Assembly (NCBI GenBank): GCA_963792075.1
Contig: CAWBUW010000012.1
Span: forward strand, 620,001-684,000
Direction: 5' to 3'
DNA: 64,000 nucleotides
From: CAWBUW01 sp963792075
GTDB taxonomy: Bacteria; Chloroflexota; Anaerolineae; Anaerolineales; UBA4823
Numbering within the stretch: the stretch's first letter is position 1; each line of letters opens with the position of its first letter. The position numbers and the translations under genes are program-made. Of the stretch, positions 8,235 to 17,289 are shown piece after piece. The notes beneath the pieces were generated by a model, which made no database searches, was not told where the DNA came from, and saw nothing but the letters and a program-made list of their open reading frames with translations.

Positions 8235-9695
8235 ATGCCCATCCATTTTGGAACAGACGGCTGGCGCGCCGTCATCTCAGATACATTCACATTTGCAAAT
8301 TTGCGCCAGGTTTCTCAGGCGATTGCAGACGCTCTACGCTCGGAGAATTGGAACGAAGGAGTACCCGTCCCCGATGGCGTAGACCCCAACGCAATCGTCA
8401 TTGGTTTTGACACACGCTTCCTTTCCGACCGGTACGCCTTCGATGTCGCGCGCGTCCTGGCTGCCAACGGTTTTAAGACCTACCTCGCCCAGTCCGATGC
8501 CCCTACCCCCGCGATTTCTTATGCTGTGCGCCATCTCAATGCATTCGGCGGCGTCATGATCACCGCGTCTCACAATGCCCCGCGCTACAACGGGGTTAAA
8601 CTCAAAGCCGCCTACGGAGGCTCAGCGCTGCCCGAGCAGTGCCGCCGTGTGGAAATCTACCTGAACGACAACGAGGAACGTGCCCGCGGTCCTAACCTGA
8701 TGGATTACGACCAGGCCCGCCAGGCGGGCTTGATCCAACGGTTCAATCCCATGGTGCCTTATTTCGATCACCTGCGCAAGCTGATTAATTTTGACGTGAT
8801 TGCCGAATCACCTTTGCGTATCGTCGTGGACTCGATGTACGGTTCCGGGCGCGGCGCTATCAAAGGGATCTTGCAGGGCACCGGCTGCGAAGTACACGAA
8901 ATCCGCGGAGAGATGAACCCAGGATTTGGCGGCGTTCACCCAGAACCGATCGCCCAGTACCTGGGCGCGCTGGTTAGCGCTCTAAGCGCCGGCATGGGCG
9001 ATCTGGGCCTGGCAACCGATGGCGATGCAGATCGCATTGGCGCGATGGATGGGCGCGGCAACTTTGTAGACCCGCACAAGATTATGGCCCTATCCCTGCG
9101 CTATTTGGTTGAAAAGCGCGGCTGGAGCGGCCCGGTTGTGCGCACCGTTTCCACCACACGTATGATCGACCGCCTGGCAGAGCGCTACGGTCTGCCCATT
9201 TATGAAACCCCTGTCGGCTTCAACCACATCGCGGATCATATGATGAAAGAAGGCGTCTTGATCGGGGGTGAAGAATCCGGCGGCATTTCGATCCAAGGCC
9301 ACATTCCTGAAGGCGATGGCGTCATGATGGGCTTACTGCTGCTCGAAATCGTTGCATCTTCAGGCATGTCCCTCCATGATCTTGTCGAGGACCTGCTCAA
9401 AGAGGTTGGCCCGGCATATTACCGCCGCACTGACTTGCGTCTCACTCGACCTGTCGCCAAAAACCAGATGAGCGAGCACTTGCTGGGGAATGCCCCTGCG
9501 CAGATTGGCGATGTGTCAATCGAAAAAATCTCCACGATGGATGGCATTAAATACTGGTTGAAAGATGGTTCCTGGCTGCTGATCCGCCCGTCTGGCACTG
9601 AGCCCGTCTTGCGTGTCTATGCTGAGGGCCGTAACTCCGAGATACTGAATAGTATGATGAAATATGGAGAGCAGATCGCCAACAGTGTCGTCTAA
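8235..9695 (+). CDS. Phosphoglucomutase/phosphomannomutase family protein
   Basis: 486 residues of the alpha-D-phosphohexomutase superfamily, which interconverts sugar 1- and 6-phosphates through a phosphoserine. All four signatures are present: ITASHNAP (phosphoserine loop), DGDADR (metal loop), GEESGG (sugar specificity) and RPSGTEP (phosphate binding). The N-terminus MPIHFGTDGWRAVIS and the AGGAG-type ribosome site just before the ATG at 8235 fix the start; the frame is open further upstream through the palindrome. GEESGG suits glucose- or mannose-type substrates rather than GlmM; which one is not decidable. A glycogen phosphorylase gene in the window would give glucose-1-P as a substrate. 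Confidence 0.92.
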   Translation: MPIHFGTDGWRAVISDTFTFANLRQVSQAIADALRSENWNEGVPVPDGVDPNAIVIGFDTRFLSDRYAFDVARVLAANGFKTYLAQSDAPTPAISYAVRHLNAFGGVMITASHNAPRYNGVKLKAAYGGSALPEQCRRVEIYLNDNEERARGPNLMDYDQARQAGLIQRFNPMVPYFDHLRKLINFDVIAESPLRIVVDSMYGSGRGAIKGILQGTGCEVHEIRGEMNPGFGGVHPEPIAQYLGALVSALSAGMGDLGLATDGDADRIGAMDGRGNFVDPHKIMALSLRYLVEKRGWSGPVVRTVSTTRMIDRLAERYGLPIYETPVGFNHIADHMMKEGVLIGGEESGGISIQGHIPEGDGVMMGLLLLEIVASSGMSLHDLVEDLLKEVGPAYYRRTDLRLTRPVAKNQMSEHLLGNAPAQIGDVSIEKISTMDGIKYWLKDGSWLLIRPSGTEPVLRVYAEGRNSEILNSMMKYGEQIANSVV

Positions 9696-9717
9696 AATCC
9701 GAAAATTGTCTTTGTAC

Positions 9718-9784
9718 GGGCTGTCCAAAAAGACGAAATACAATTAACAAACGAGAGACTATCTTATCGGGTAGTCTCTCGTTT
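9718..9784. repeat. Fragment of MITE-like repeat plus hairpin
   Basis: 9718-9738 repeats exactly the left end of the element at 3458-3586 (GGGCTGTCCAAAAAGACGAA plus one base). A separate perfect hairpin follows, with 13-base arms 9749-9761 and 9772-9784, in the right place to terminate the phosphohexomutase transcript. The right end of the element is not recognisable, so this is a decayed copy or a shared end only. Confidence 0.65.
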
Positions 9785-9863
9785 ACGTTTCTCTTATTCC
9801 AACAGAGCAGTTTGGCGAAGCTGCCCCTTGGAGGGCAGACATCCCTATTCAAGCACAAAAATT

Positions 9864-10460
9864 CTAGATGGCTGTTCGCAGGCGGCGAGCGAGGAATACA
9901 ATCACAATCAATCCCATGGCCAGGGCTACCAGGCCAGGCAGCCCTACCTCATCCGCGAAACCGCTTTCAGGCAGCGCCGTGGAAGTTGGGATCACTGTTT
10001 TCTGGGCTTCTGCGGCCTGGGTAAACAATGCTGCAACCGTCGCAGTACGCGGGTCTACAGTTAAGAGCGGCGTTGGCGAACCTCCACCAGGACGCGCGAC
10101 CACCTGTGTATTGGTGGGTATGGCTGTCTTCGTCGGCGGCACCTGAGTCTTGGTAGGGAGCGCCTTCTGCGTTTCTACCGCATGGGTTTGTTCTACCCCC
10201 ATCGCAACGATCGCTTGTTGAACTTGATCCGTCTCCGTGATCGCAGCCACCTGTGTCTCACGTAAGGAACGGCTGGGTCCTAAAGAGCGCAGCGCCACAA
10301 TGGCGATGCACACCAAGCTCAAAAGCATAATCGCCCCCAGAACCACGGCAACAATAATAAAAGTACGATTGCCAAATTCCTCGGCAGGCTTCTCCTCGGC
10401 CACGTCCTCTTCTTGAAATTCTTGATCTTGGTTATCATCCAGAAACGGATTCATCGCCAT
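9864..10460 (-). CDS. Membrane protein with Thr/Pro-rich stalk and LPxTG-like tail
   Basis: 198 residues. Order: acidic cytoplasmic N-terminus (EEDVAEEKPAEE), one membrane helix (about 33-58), a Thr/Pro-rich external stretch, and a C-terminal LPESGF followed by a hydrophobic helix and RRLRTAI. This tail has the layout of a sortase signal with Thr replaced by Ser. No sortase gene is in the window, so cell-wall linkage is unproven; it may simply be a two-helix stalk protein. It follows the seven-gene MutL operon after a 76-base gap with a small hairpin, and may or may not share its transcript. Confidence 0.6.
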   Translation of the reverse strand: MAMNPFLDDNQDQEFQEEDVAEEKPAEEFGNRTFIIVAVVLGAIMLLSLVCIAIVALRSLGPSRSLRETQVAAITETDQVQQAIVAMGVEQTHAVETQKALPTKTQVPPTKTAIPTNTQVVARPGGGSPTPLLTVDPRTATVAALFTQAAEAQKTVIPTSTALPESGFADEVGLPGLVALAMGLIVIVFLARRLRTAI

Positions 10461-10483
10461 AACTCTCTCTCCTCATTCCACTC

Positions 10484-10500
10484 CCGCTCACAAGCGGGGG
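10484..10500 (-). terminator. Short hairpin after the MutL operon
   Basis: CCCGCT and AGCGGG pair around a short loop between the stop of the last operon gene (10537) and the next minus-strand gene (start 10460). There is no T-run, so termination here is only possible. Confidence 0.3.
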
Positions 10501-10536
10501 CTACCAGACATGCTTAAGTCTTTGTTACAGTTAACT

Positions 10537-11631
10537 TTACCCTAAAACTTCCATGTTCGCCAGCGGAACCAGCACCTTTTCGTTCGTCTCCAGCTTGACT
10601 TCGGCTGCCATAACACTCAAACCATTGGGCAGTGTGACCGGCTCAGGCAGCAGCCTTTCCAGTTCACCAACGGCACCGCGATAAGGGGCACGTAAGATGT
10701 GCACTGGCTGACCGGGCTTAAAGTGAACGATTTCCACGGGTGGGTTGGATGTACTGGCAGGCAAAGGGATCACCACTTCCGGCCGGGTTGCCGCCAGGTG
10801 ATCCCAGCGCACTGCATGGATTGAGACATCCCGGCGATCGCTGGTGGAAAGCAGCTTAAAAGCAACCGTATTCATTGGCAAGCGGCCAAACCCCTCCAAC
10901 ACCATCACCGGACAATTCACTTTCAACGCGTGCGGGATGAGCGCCGGGCTCATGCTGGCCAGGATCAAGCCGCGCAAGGGCAAATAGTCCAACTGGTTGA
11001 TCACCTCTACATCTTCGCAATAACCGCCCAACACAACGGAACCGCGCATGCTGACATCCAGGCGATCTGCCTTCAACTCATCCTTGGGGGATTTGGCCTG
11101 CACGGTCAACAAGCCGAAGTCCACACCCCCATTCCCCCATACCCCTTGCACCAATGCTCCCGTAGTTTCGATCAATACTCCGCGGTCGGGGAATAGTTCT
11201 ACCACTGTGCCGGATAGCCCCGCCTTCAACTCAAAAGGTTTGCTCCCCACTTCCAGCAGCACCTGACCACCACCAGCCACGACCACTTTGCCCGGCTTCG
11301 GGCAGCGTATGATCCGGCGTGCAACTGCACCCCGCTCGGCAATGACATCATCTGTATCTACCTGATCTCCTGCCTGGACTTTAATAAACTGGTCTGCTTC
11401 ATCAGGCGCCAATCCCAGGCCGCGGCCGACATCCAGCAGCAGATGCTCCGGAGAAATCACTGCCTCGGCCACCACGTCGCTTGGGTTGATTTTCTGCCCC
11501 TTACGTGCCACGACACGGCCAGGCACAGGCAACATCCGCTCACGTTGGATGGTGGTTACAGGAAGAATATGTGTAATCGGTGCTACCATCGTTTCAATCA
11601 TCCTTACCACATCGTGCAAGTTCAATGCCAA
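10537..11631 (-). CDS. Conserved hypothetical protein with barrel-sandwich-like segment, MutL partner
   Basis: 364 residues, no signal peptide or clear membrane helix. The segment CPKPGKVVVAGGGQVLLEVG and the following GLSGTVVELFPDRGVLIETTG resemble the barrel-sandwich hybrid of biotinyl/RnfC-like proteins, but no biotinyl-Lys motif is present. The N-terminal third has another GxV-rich repeat (VPGRVVARKGQKINPSDVV). It is the last gene of a tightly packed operon, nine bases after the MutL-like ATPase. I do not recognise a function; the constant pairing with the ATPase suggests a complex, but that is inference. Confidence 0.6.
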   Translation of the reverse strand: MALNLHDVVRMIETMVAPITHILPVTTIQRERMLPVPGRVVARKGQKINPSDVVAEAVISPEHLLLDVGRGLGLAPDEADQFIKVQAGDQVDTDDVIAERGAVARRIIRCPKPGKVVVAGGGQVLLEVGSKPFELKAGLSGTVVELFPDRGVLIETTGALVQGVWGNGGVDFGLLTVQAKSPKDELKADRLDVSMRGSVVLGGYCEDVEVINQLDYLPLRGLILASMSPALIPHALKVNCPVMVLEGFGRLPMNTVAFKLLSTSDRRDVSIHAVRWDHLAATRPEVVIPLPASTSNPPVEIVHFKPGQPVHILRAPYRGAVGELERLLPEPVTLPNGLSVMAAEVKLETNEKVLVPLANMEVLG

Positions 11632-11640
11632 TTTTCAGGA

Positions 11641-13401
11641 TTAGCTTGCCAGTGTCCATTGCCACTTCTTTATCAATTCAATCCGGCGAGCCGTGTCCAG
11701 CGGCAAAGCCAACGGCCGGCCGCGAGCATCTACCACAACGCCCATGACGCCGCCCATCACTTCTACTTTACCGCCTACGCCCGGTCCACCCATACCAACA
11801 TCAAAGCGGTGCAGCGGCTGCACTTGCAGCCGGGCTGCCTGGGCCATTGGCACTGGAATTACTTCCAGCGAGCCATATTTCACGTCTACAGCCGTTTCAT
11901 TGCCATCTGCATATTTAACTTTGACCCGTAAAACAGGCGTGCCAGGGTCCGCCTGCCCTACCGGCGTAATCACCGTGCACAAATTTTGAAAATTCGTCGC
12001 ATCCAAAGCTTGGATGGTCAGCAGCGGGCTGATTTCAGCAGCAGCCCCCAGGCTGGCTGCAAGATTATTCAGATCCAGCGCAATCGTGGTGATGCCGACC
12101 GGCTGTAATCCGTTCAGCAGCATCAACACAGCCTGGCCTGGATGAGGCGCGTGTGTCAGCACCCGTCCCGCAGCAATAATCGGCTCAAACCAGGGCAACA
12201 AATCGGGCTGCATCCTTCCAGCAGAGGCCGGGAAGGAACGCATGGCCCGTTTCAGCGCAGTCTGTAAGATCTGCGTTGCCAGAGCCTGTTCCATCGCCAG
12301 GTCTTCTGCCGTAGCAGGCAGCGAACCAGGAAAAGCGATCTTTGTCTGGATATATTCCCGTACGCTGTTCTCATCCGCCTCGTATGGCAGCCAGCGCAGC
12401 ACATCTTCCACACTACAAAGATGCAGCAGCCCCGCAAGTCCTTCTCCCAAACCGTGGGAGGGTGTTACCGTCAGCGAGAGCTCGCCGCCAAAACCAGCCG
12501 CCATGGTGGTGGTAGAGCCGCCGATATCCACCCCCAAAACGCCTTTATGGCTTCTGAGTGCATATTCTTTACTAATAAAGCGGATTGTGCGCCCAAAAGC
12601 AGAGGCTGTCGGGAGCAACCGGCCGCCCGTCCAGCCATCCAGATCGCTCGCACCGATCATCTGGCGTAAGCGCGACTGCCGAAAAACTTCTACCAACTGC
12701 ACCTTGGCCGGGCCTAATTGCTCCACATCGAGCGATGGGCGTACATTTGGTGCAAGATGGAGTGAAGTCAGTTTGCCAAGGGCGCTTTGGATTTCATTCC
12801 CCAGGTGCTGATTTCCCGCGAACATGACCTCTGGGCGTTGCTCTTTCGGCAGCAGGAAGCAGGCCAGGCCCACCGTTTCAAGCAGGTTCAACACCGATTG
12901 GGATGCCCCTCCTTCCGTGCCGCCAACAACCAGAACCAGGTCCGGGCGCAAGGAGAGCATTCCATCCAGGCGAGCAGAAGCACTGCGTTTGTCACTCAAA
13001 CTAATCGTATCCATCACCTGGGCGTATGTGGTGCCGATTAAATTCTGCCCGCTGGCGATTGAGATTTCTTCCAACAGGCCTACCAGTACTGCCTTCAGCG
13101 GTGCACCCGCAGAGAGCAAGGCCACACAGCGGTCTACACCCACGCCGTCCGATTGAGATGGATGGACCAGGCCCCCCCCATCATCCAGCAAGGTATGCCC
13201 GGATACCTGTTCCAACTGCTCAATCGCGGCGCGGATGCCCTCGCCAATATCGCGGTAAGGCATTCCCACAGTGGTAGTCGCCTCGCCGGCAGCGAGAAAA
13301 CGGTAGCGTCCTTCCACCACATCAAATAAAATTGCGCGGGTGTTGACAGCCCCAACATCAATTGCTAATACGGATTCTGCGTCTACAAGCGAAGTAGCCA
13401 T
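11641..13401 (-). CDS. Glutamate mutase MutL-family (actin/Hsp70-fold) ATPase
   Basis: 586 residues. Two nucleotide-binding signatures of the ASKHA fold are clear: VLAIDVGAVNTRAILFD near residues 11-27 and GVLGVDIGGSTTTMAAG in the middle; VLVVGGTEGGA separates them. This matches the MutL (PF13941) family, named after a gene beside B12-dependent glutamate mutase and thought to act as a reactivating chaperone. Neither mutase subunit (GlmS/GlmE) nor any B12 enzyme is in the window. Here the gene sits inside a membrane-protein operon, four bases after the previous gene, so a different client is likely. Confidence 0.85.
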   Translation of the reverse strand: MATSLVDAESVLAIDVGAVNTRAILFDVVEGRYRFLAAGEATTTVGMPYRDIGEGIRAAIEQLEQVSGHTLLDDGGGLVHPSQSDGVGVDRCVALLSAGAPLKAVLVGLLEEISIASGQNLIGTTYAQVMDTISLSDKRSASARLDGMLSLRPDLVLVVGGTEGGASQSVLNLLETVGLACFLLPKEQRPEVMFAGNQHLGNEIQSALGKLTSLHLAPNVRPSLDVEQLGPAKVQLVEVFRQSRLRQMIGASDLDGWTGGRLLPTASAFGRTIRFISKEYALRSHKGVLGVDIGGSTTTMAAGFGGELSLTVTPSHGLGEGLAGLLHLCSVEDVLRWLPYEADENSVREYIQTKIAFPGSLPATAEDLAMEQALATQILQTALKRAMRSFPASAGRMQPDLLPWFEPIIAAGRVLTHAPHPGQAVLMLLNGLQPVGITTIALDLNNLAASLGAAAEISPLLTIQALDATNFQNLCTVITPVGQADPGTPVLRVKVKYADGNETAVDVKYGSLEVIPVPMAQAARLQVQPLHRFDVGMGGPGVGGKVEVMGGVMGVVVDARGRPLALPLDTARRIELIKKWQWTLAS

Positions 13402-13405
13402 GGTG

Positions 13406-14089
13406 TTATTGAATCGGAATGAACATGCTGATCCAGTTCCAGACGGTCTCCCAAACGAAATAGACCCGTCCTATCATCGCTGCCAGGGCAGCCACATACA
13501 CACCGGCGAACAACACCCCAAATGTGATCGCCAAGATTGCCTGGCCAATGTTGCGCACCGGTGCCATCAAAGTTTGGAAGCGAGACGCTTGATCATGTCG
13601 AGCTCCCAGGTTGAATTGGAAATATGCCAGCGTGATTACCGTCGCCAACAGACCGACAACGGCATTCGGGAACCAGCTCAAAAAAGGTGCGGCTTGCAGT
13701 TCCAACAACCCCATTGCTGCGGTCGCCTGGGGAAAAAGTGTGCCGAAAAGCGCCCCACCGATCGCGGTGGCAGCCCCCACCCCAACCAGGAAAGCCACCA
13801 CAGGGTTTCCCAGCCGCGCCATTTTTGGTGAGCTTTTGACCAGCAACCAGGCGCCCAACAGAAGTGGGATTGTCAATTGCAGATTCTGCAGGGGCGCGTC
13901 AATCAGCGGCTGTAGTGTTTGCTGCCAGATCACCTGGTCTAACACCAGTACAGTAGCAAACCCGGCTGCCACCCCGATGAAAATATGCACTGCTAGCCGG
14001 AAGAGTGCATTATCGCCAAAGAGATAACTGATCACCATCAAGGTGAGCAAGAAACCCACAACCGCGCCGATTTGGTCAGCCAGACTCAT
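13406..14089 (-). CDS. Integral membrane protein of MutL operon
   Basis: 227 residues with about six hydrophobic helices, starting with MSLADQIGAVVGFLLTLMVISYLFGDN and including VHIFIGVAAGFATVLVLDQVIW. No recognised catalytic motif. Its start overlaps the stop of the zinc-ribbon/DWLS-repeat gene by four bases, so the two are translationally coupled. Function unknown. Confidence 0.7.
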   Translation of the reverse strand: MSLADQIGAVVGFLLTLMVISYLFGDNALFRLAVHIFIGVAAGFATVLVLDQVIWQQTLQPLIDAPLQNLQLTIPLLLGAWLLVKSSPKMARLGNPVVAFLVGVGAATAIGGALFGTLFPQATAAMGLLELQAAPFLSWFPNAVVGLLATVITLAYFQFNLGARHDQASRFQTLMAPVRNIGQAILAITFGVLFAGVYVAALAAMIGRVYFVWETVWNWISMFIPIQ

Positions 14090-17000
14090 GCGTTTTCCTC
14101 ACCTTTTTTTACTTTACGCTGAGGCAGCATGCCTGTTCCCAGGCTGTACAGCCCGCCCAGCACAATCACCACCACCATTACATTCAGCGCCAGGCTGAAT
14201 GCATCCCAATACTGCTGCACAGTCCCTGCTCGGGCTGTCAGACTGTGGTAAGCCGCTCCCCCCGCTATCCCACTCACTAGTCCTGTCACCAACCCCGTCT
14301 GGGCTGCATAATACGTTTGCACTACTGGACCAGCCTGGGCGCTGGTCAGAAAGACAAATGGCACCTTGCCCTGCAACTGCGGCCCAACCTGTTCAATCCA
14401 CTGGCGCGCCCCTTCAGGGTCATCGCTGACCACCACCACCAGGGCAAAGCCATTCAGACCCTGCTTTCCATCCAACGGGGTGCCCGTCCAGGCCGGATTG
14501 CCATCCAGTTTGTACGGCAGTGTCTGTGCAGGTGCCTGAGCAAAAGCCCGGATGCCGTTGACCCCGCCTGGCAAGTACCCCAGGTTAGCATAATTCGTAA
14601 AGCCGGCCTGTGCAAAGGCGGGTTGGAGATTAAGCCATTCCACCAAACCGGCTGCCATAACCGGACCTGTCGGCGAAGTAGAAATGAAGGTCAGATACGC
14701 ACCCTGTGCTGCCAGGTGATCCAAAACGGGCATCGCCAATGCATTCATTTCATCGGAAAAACCGGGTTCATAATCCATCACCAGCAGCACCGGCCGGCCG
14801 GCAACGATGCTATCTACGTGCTGTTTCACCGCAGCCACCTCAGGGGAGATTCGATCCGCCGCAGGCAACGGGGTCTGGGGGCCATTCCAAAGAGCAACGA
14901 TACTCGCCAGAACCAGCAAGGCGAAAACCACCAGGCGCAGCACCAATTGGCTTGAGATGACTGCGCGGGCAGGCTGCGACACTACACTGCCCTCTGCCCC
15001 CAGCAGCTCTTGCAGAATATTCAGCCGTGCTTGTTGATCATCCGCAATCGGGATTTTTAACGAATAGGCAGGTGGTTTACGCAGTTCCAGCGCGCTTGCT
15101 TCAACAGGGATCACGCCCCGCAGACCGGCCAACGGGCCAGCCTTTTCCAGGCGATCATCGGATCGATCCTGAAAAGCCGAATCAGGTGCGAGGGACTCCA
15201 CCGGGCGCATCGCCTCCAACCAATCCGGCAAATTCGCCTGGGCAAGGTTCGCTTCTGCCTCACCCGCACCAGCCGGGGCCGCTGCCTCCGGCGCAGATTC
15301 CGCAGAAACCTGTGAAATCCAATCGGGCACGCTTAGAGCCATCTCGGTCGCATCAGGCTGCGGTTCTTGTCCGCCAAGCTCGAGCGGCTCCATGCCTTCA
15401 TCCATTGTAAACGCGGGAACACTACTGCTGGCAGGCGCTGCCTGCGTCTGATCGATCTGGCTCAACCAATCAGGCACACCCTGTGACTCCTCTGCTGGTT
15501 CAGCAGCAGCCGGTCCGGCTGGTTCCGGCGTCTCCGGCTCAAATGCCCCGAATGCCTGGGGTTCTGCTGCCAGCCAATCCGGTGTGCCAGTTGGCTGTGC
15601 CTGGCTTTCGCCGCTCAACCAATCAAGAGCTTCTCCGGCGGGCGCGGCTGGAGTTTCTGCGCCGGTCAAGCTGGATAACCAATCCGGCATCCCCCCAGCC
15701 GCTTCAGCGGGTTCGCCTGCTGCAGGTTCAGCAGCCACCGGCTCCGCCGCCGCTTCTGGTTGGCTTCCTGATAGGCCCGATAACCAATCTGGCATCGCTC
15801 CGGCCGGTTCGGCCGGTTCTTCTTCACTAAGCGCAAATGGCGCAGCCTGGGCACCGCCCTCTGACCAATCAAAGGCTGCCGGTTCTTGTGCAGCGGGGGT
15901 TTCTCCACCTTTTAATGAGGAAAGCCAGTCCGGCATCTCACCAGCCGCTTCAGCTTCGGCAGGTTCGCCTGCTGCAGGTTCAACAGCCGTCGGCTCTTGA
16001 ACAGTCTCCTGTGCGCCGCCCGCCAGTCCTGAGAGCCAATCCGGCATTCCACCTGGGACTGCCGGCTCCGCAGTGCTCATGGGCTCTGCCGCACCGAAAG
16101 ATAAGTCCCTGGCGCTGCTGTCGCCACTTCCCAGCCAATCCGCCGCGGCCGGTTCCTGCGCGGCGGGGCTTTCTTCGCCCTTCAGTGCAGAAAGCCAGTC
16201 TGGCATCTCACCGGCTTCAGCAGCGGGAGGTTCACCTGCCACAGGTTCAGCCGATGTTGGTTCTTGAACTGTCTCCTGTGCGCCACCCGCCAGCCCCGAA
16301 AGCCAATCTGGCATTTCACCTGGGGCTGCCGGTTCGGCAGCACTTGTAGGCTCTGGCTCGCCAAAGTCAAAGGCCTTGGCGACGCCTTCGCCACTTCCCA
16401 GCCAATCCGCAGCGGCTGGTTCCTGTGGTGCAGCGGTTTCTTCACCCTTCAGGCTGGACAGCCAATTGTCCAGGCTCCCCTCAGCCTCGCCGCCAGCCGG
16501 TTCTGTGCCCCAGGCCGGCGCAGCAGGCTCTGCCGCGCCAAAGTCAAAGGCCTTGGCGGCGCCTTCGCCGCTTCCCTGCCAATCCGCAGCGGCTGGTTCT
16601 TGCGGTGCAGCGGTTTCTTCACCCTTCAGGCTGGACAGCCAATTGTCCAGGCTCCCCTCAGCCTCGCCGCCAGCCGGTTCTGCACCCCAGGCCGGTGCAG
16701 CAGGCTCTGCCGCGCCAAAGTCAAAGGCCTTGGCGGCGCCTTCGCCGCTTCCCTGCCAATCCGCAGCGGCTGGTTCTTGCGGTGCAGTGGTTTCTTCATC
16801 CTTCAGGCTGGACAGCCAATTGTCCAGGCTCCCCTCAGCCTCACCGCCAGCCGGTTCTGTGCCCCAGGCCGGCGCAGCAGGTTCTGGCTCACTAGAAACA
16901 GGAGCCTGGGAACCACTTTCACCGCCGCCTGGCAAACGTTCTTCGAAACCGCCCAAGCCAGCCAGCCAATCTGCCCCTTCTTCTCCACCGCTACCTTCAA

Positions 17001-17286
17001 ATGCTGGCGTTTGCGGCTCAACTTTCTCCTGACCCCCAAGGCGAGAGAGCCAATCCGGTGACTCATCATTCGCATCTCCACCTGAGGTGGATTCACCGTT
17101 CATGGCAAACTCTTCTGCAGGTTCATCTGGGCCGCGCAGGCTGGTCAGCCAGTCCGGTACATCACGATCGTCGCTAGAACCGAAAGGAGAGGCATTAAGC
17201 GGTTTGAGGCGCGCCTGGCAATAACGACAGGTTTCCGCATCGGCCGGGTTTGGTTTTCCACACATTGGACAACGCACGTCAGCCAT
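14086..17286 (-). CDS. Zinc-ribbon membrane protein with about 17 DWLS repeats
   Basis: 1066 residues. A zinc ribbon (CPMCG...CRYCQ; Cys 6, 9, 20, 23) is followed by about 700 residues of acidic Ala/Glu/Pro-rich linker. The linker carries some 17 short motifs of the form (D/N)WLSxL or close variants. Three copies near residues 130-308 form an almost exact 59-residue (177-bp) tandem repeat. A membrane helix (about 790-810), a folded extracytoplasmic domain (VLLVMDYEPGFSDEM...) and a last helix near the C-terminus follow. The linker and motifs should be cytoplasmic if the ribbon is, giving many identical docking sites. Domain content and packing in the operon suggest a scaffold; the partner is unknown. 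Confidence 0.8.
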   Translation of the reverse strand: MADVRCPMCGKPNPADAETCRYCQARLKPLNASPFGSSDDRDVPDWLTSLRGPDEPAEEFAMNGESTSGGDANDESPDWLSRLGGQEKVEPQTPAFEGSGGEEGADWLAGLGGFEERLPGGGESGSQAPVSSEPEPAAPAWGTEPAGGEAEGSLDNWLSSLKDEETTAPQEPAAADWQGSGEGAAKAFDFGAAEPAAPAWGAEPAGGEAEGSLDNWLSSLKGEETAAPQEPAAADWQGSGEGAAKAFDFGAAEPAAPAWGTEPAGGEAEGSLDNWLSSLKGEETAAPQEPAAADWLGSGEGVAKAFDFGEPEPTSAAEPAAPGEMPDWLSGLAGGAQETVQEPTSAEPVAGEPPAAEAGEMPDWLSALKGEESPAAQEPAAADWLGSGDSSARDLSFGAAEPMSTAEPAVPGGMPDWLSGLAGGAQETVQEPTAVEPAAGEPAEAEAAGEMPDWLSSLKGGETPAAQEPAAFDWSEGGAQAAPFALSEEEPAEPAGAMPDWLSGLSGSQPEAAAEPVAAEPAAGEPAEAAGGMPDWLSSLTGAETPAAPAGEALDWLSGESQAQPTGTPDWLAAEPQAFGAFEPETPEPAGPAAAEPAEESQGVPDWLSQIDQTQAAPASSSVPAFTMDEGMEPLELGGQEPQPDATEMALSVPDWISQVSAESAPEAAAPAGAGEAEANLAQANLPDWLEAMRPVESLAPDSAFQDRSDDRLEKAGPLAGLRGVIPVEASALELRKPPAYSLKIPIADDQQARLNILQELLGAEGSVVSQPARAVISSQLVLRLVVFALLVLASIVALWNGPQTPLPAADRISPEVAAVKQHVDSIVAGRPVLLVMDYEPGFSDEMNALAMPVLDHLAAQGAYLTFISTSPTGPVMAAGLVEWLNLQPAFAQAGFTNYANLGYLPGGVNGIRAFAQAPAQTLPYKLDGNPAWTGTPLDGKQGLNGFALVVVVSDDPEGARQWIEQVGPQLQGKVPFVFLTSAQAGPVVQTYYAAQTGLVTGLVSGIAGGAAYHSLTARAGTVQQYWDAFSLALNVMVVVIVLGGLYSLGTGMLPQRKVKKGEENA
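16361..16891 (-). repeat. Three in-frame 177-bp tandem repeats
   Basis: Recognisable repeat starts fall at 16361, 16538 and 16715 (spacing 177 bases, 59 codons). The copies differ at only scattered positions, so the expansion is recent or kept uniform by recombination. They lie wholly inside the DWLS-repeat gene. Confidence 0.88.
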
Positions 17287-17289
17287 ACG

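Noticed and set aside
15500..16900. Regularly spaced repeats resembling a CRISPR array
   Set aside because: Units are 177 bp, in frame and without unique spacers; they are coding repeats of the DWLS protein.
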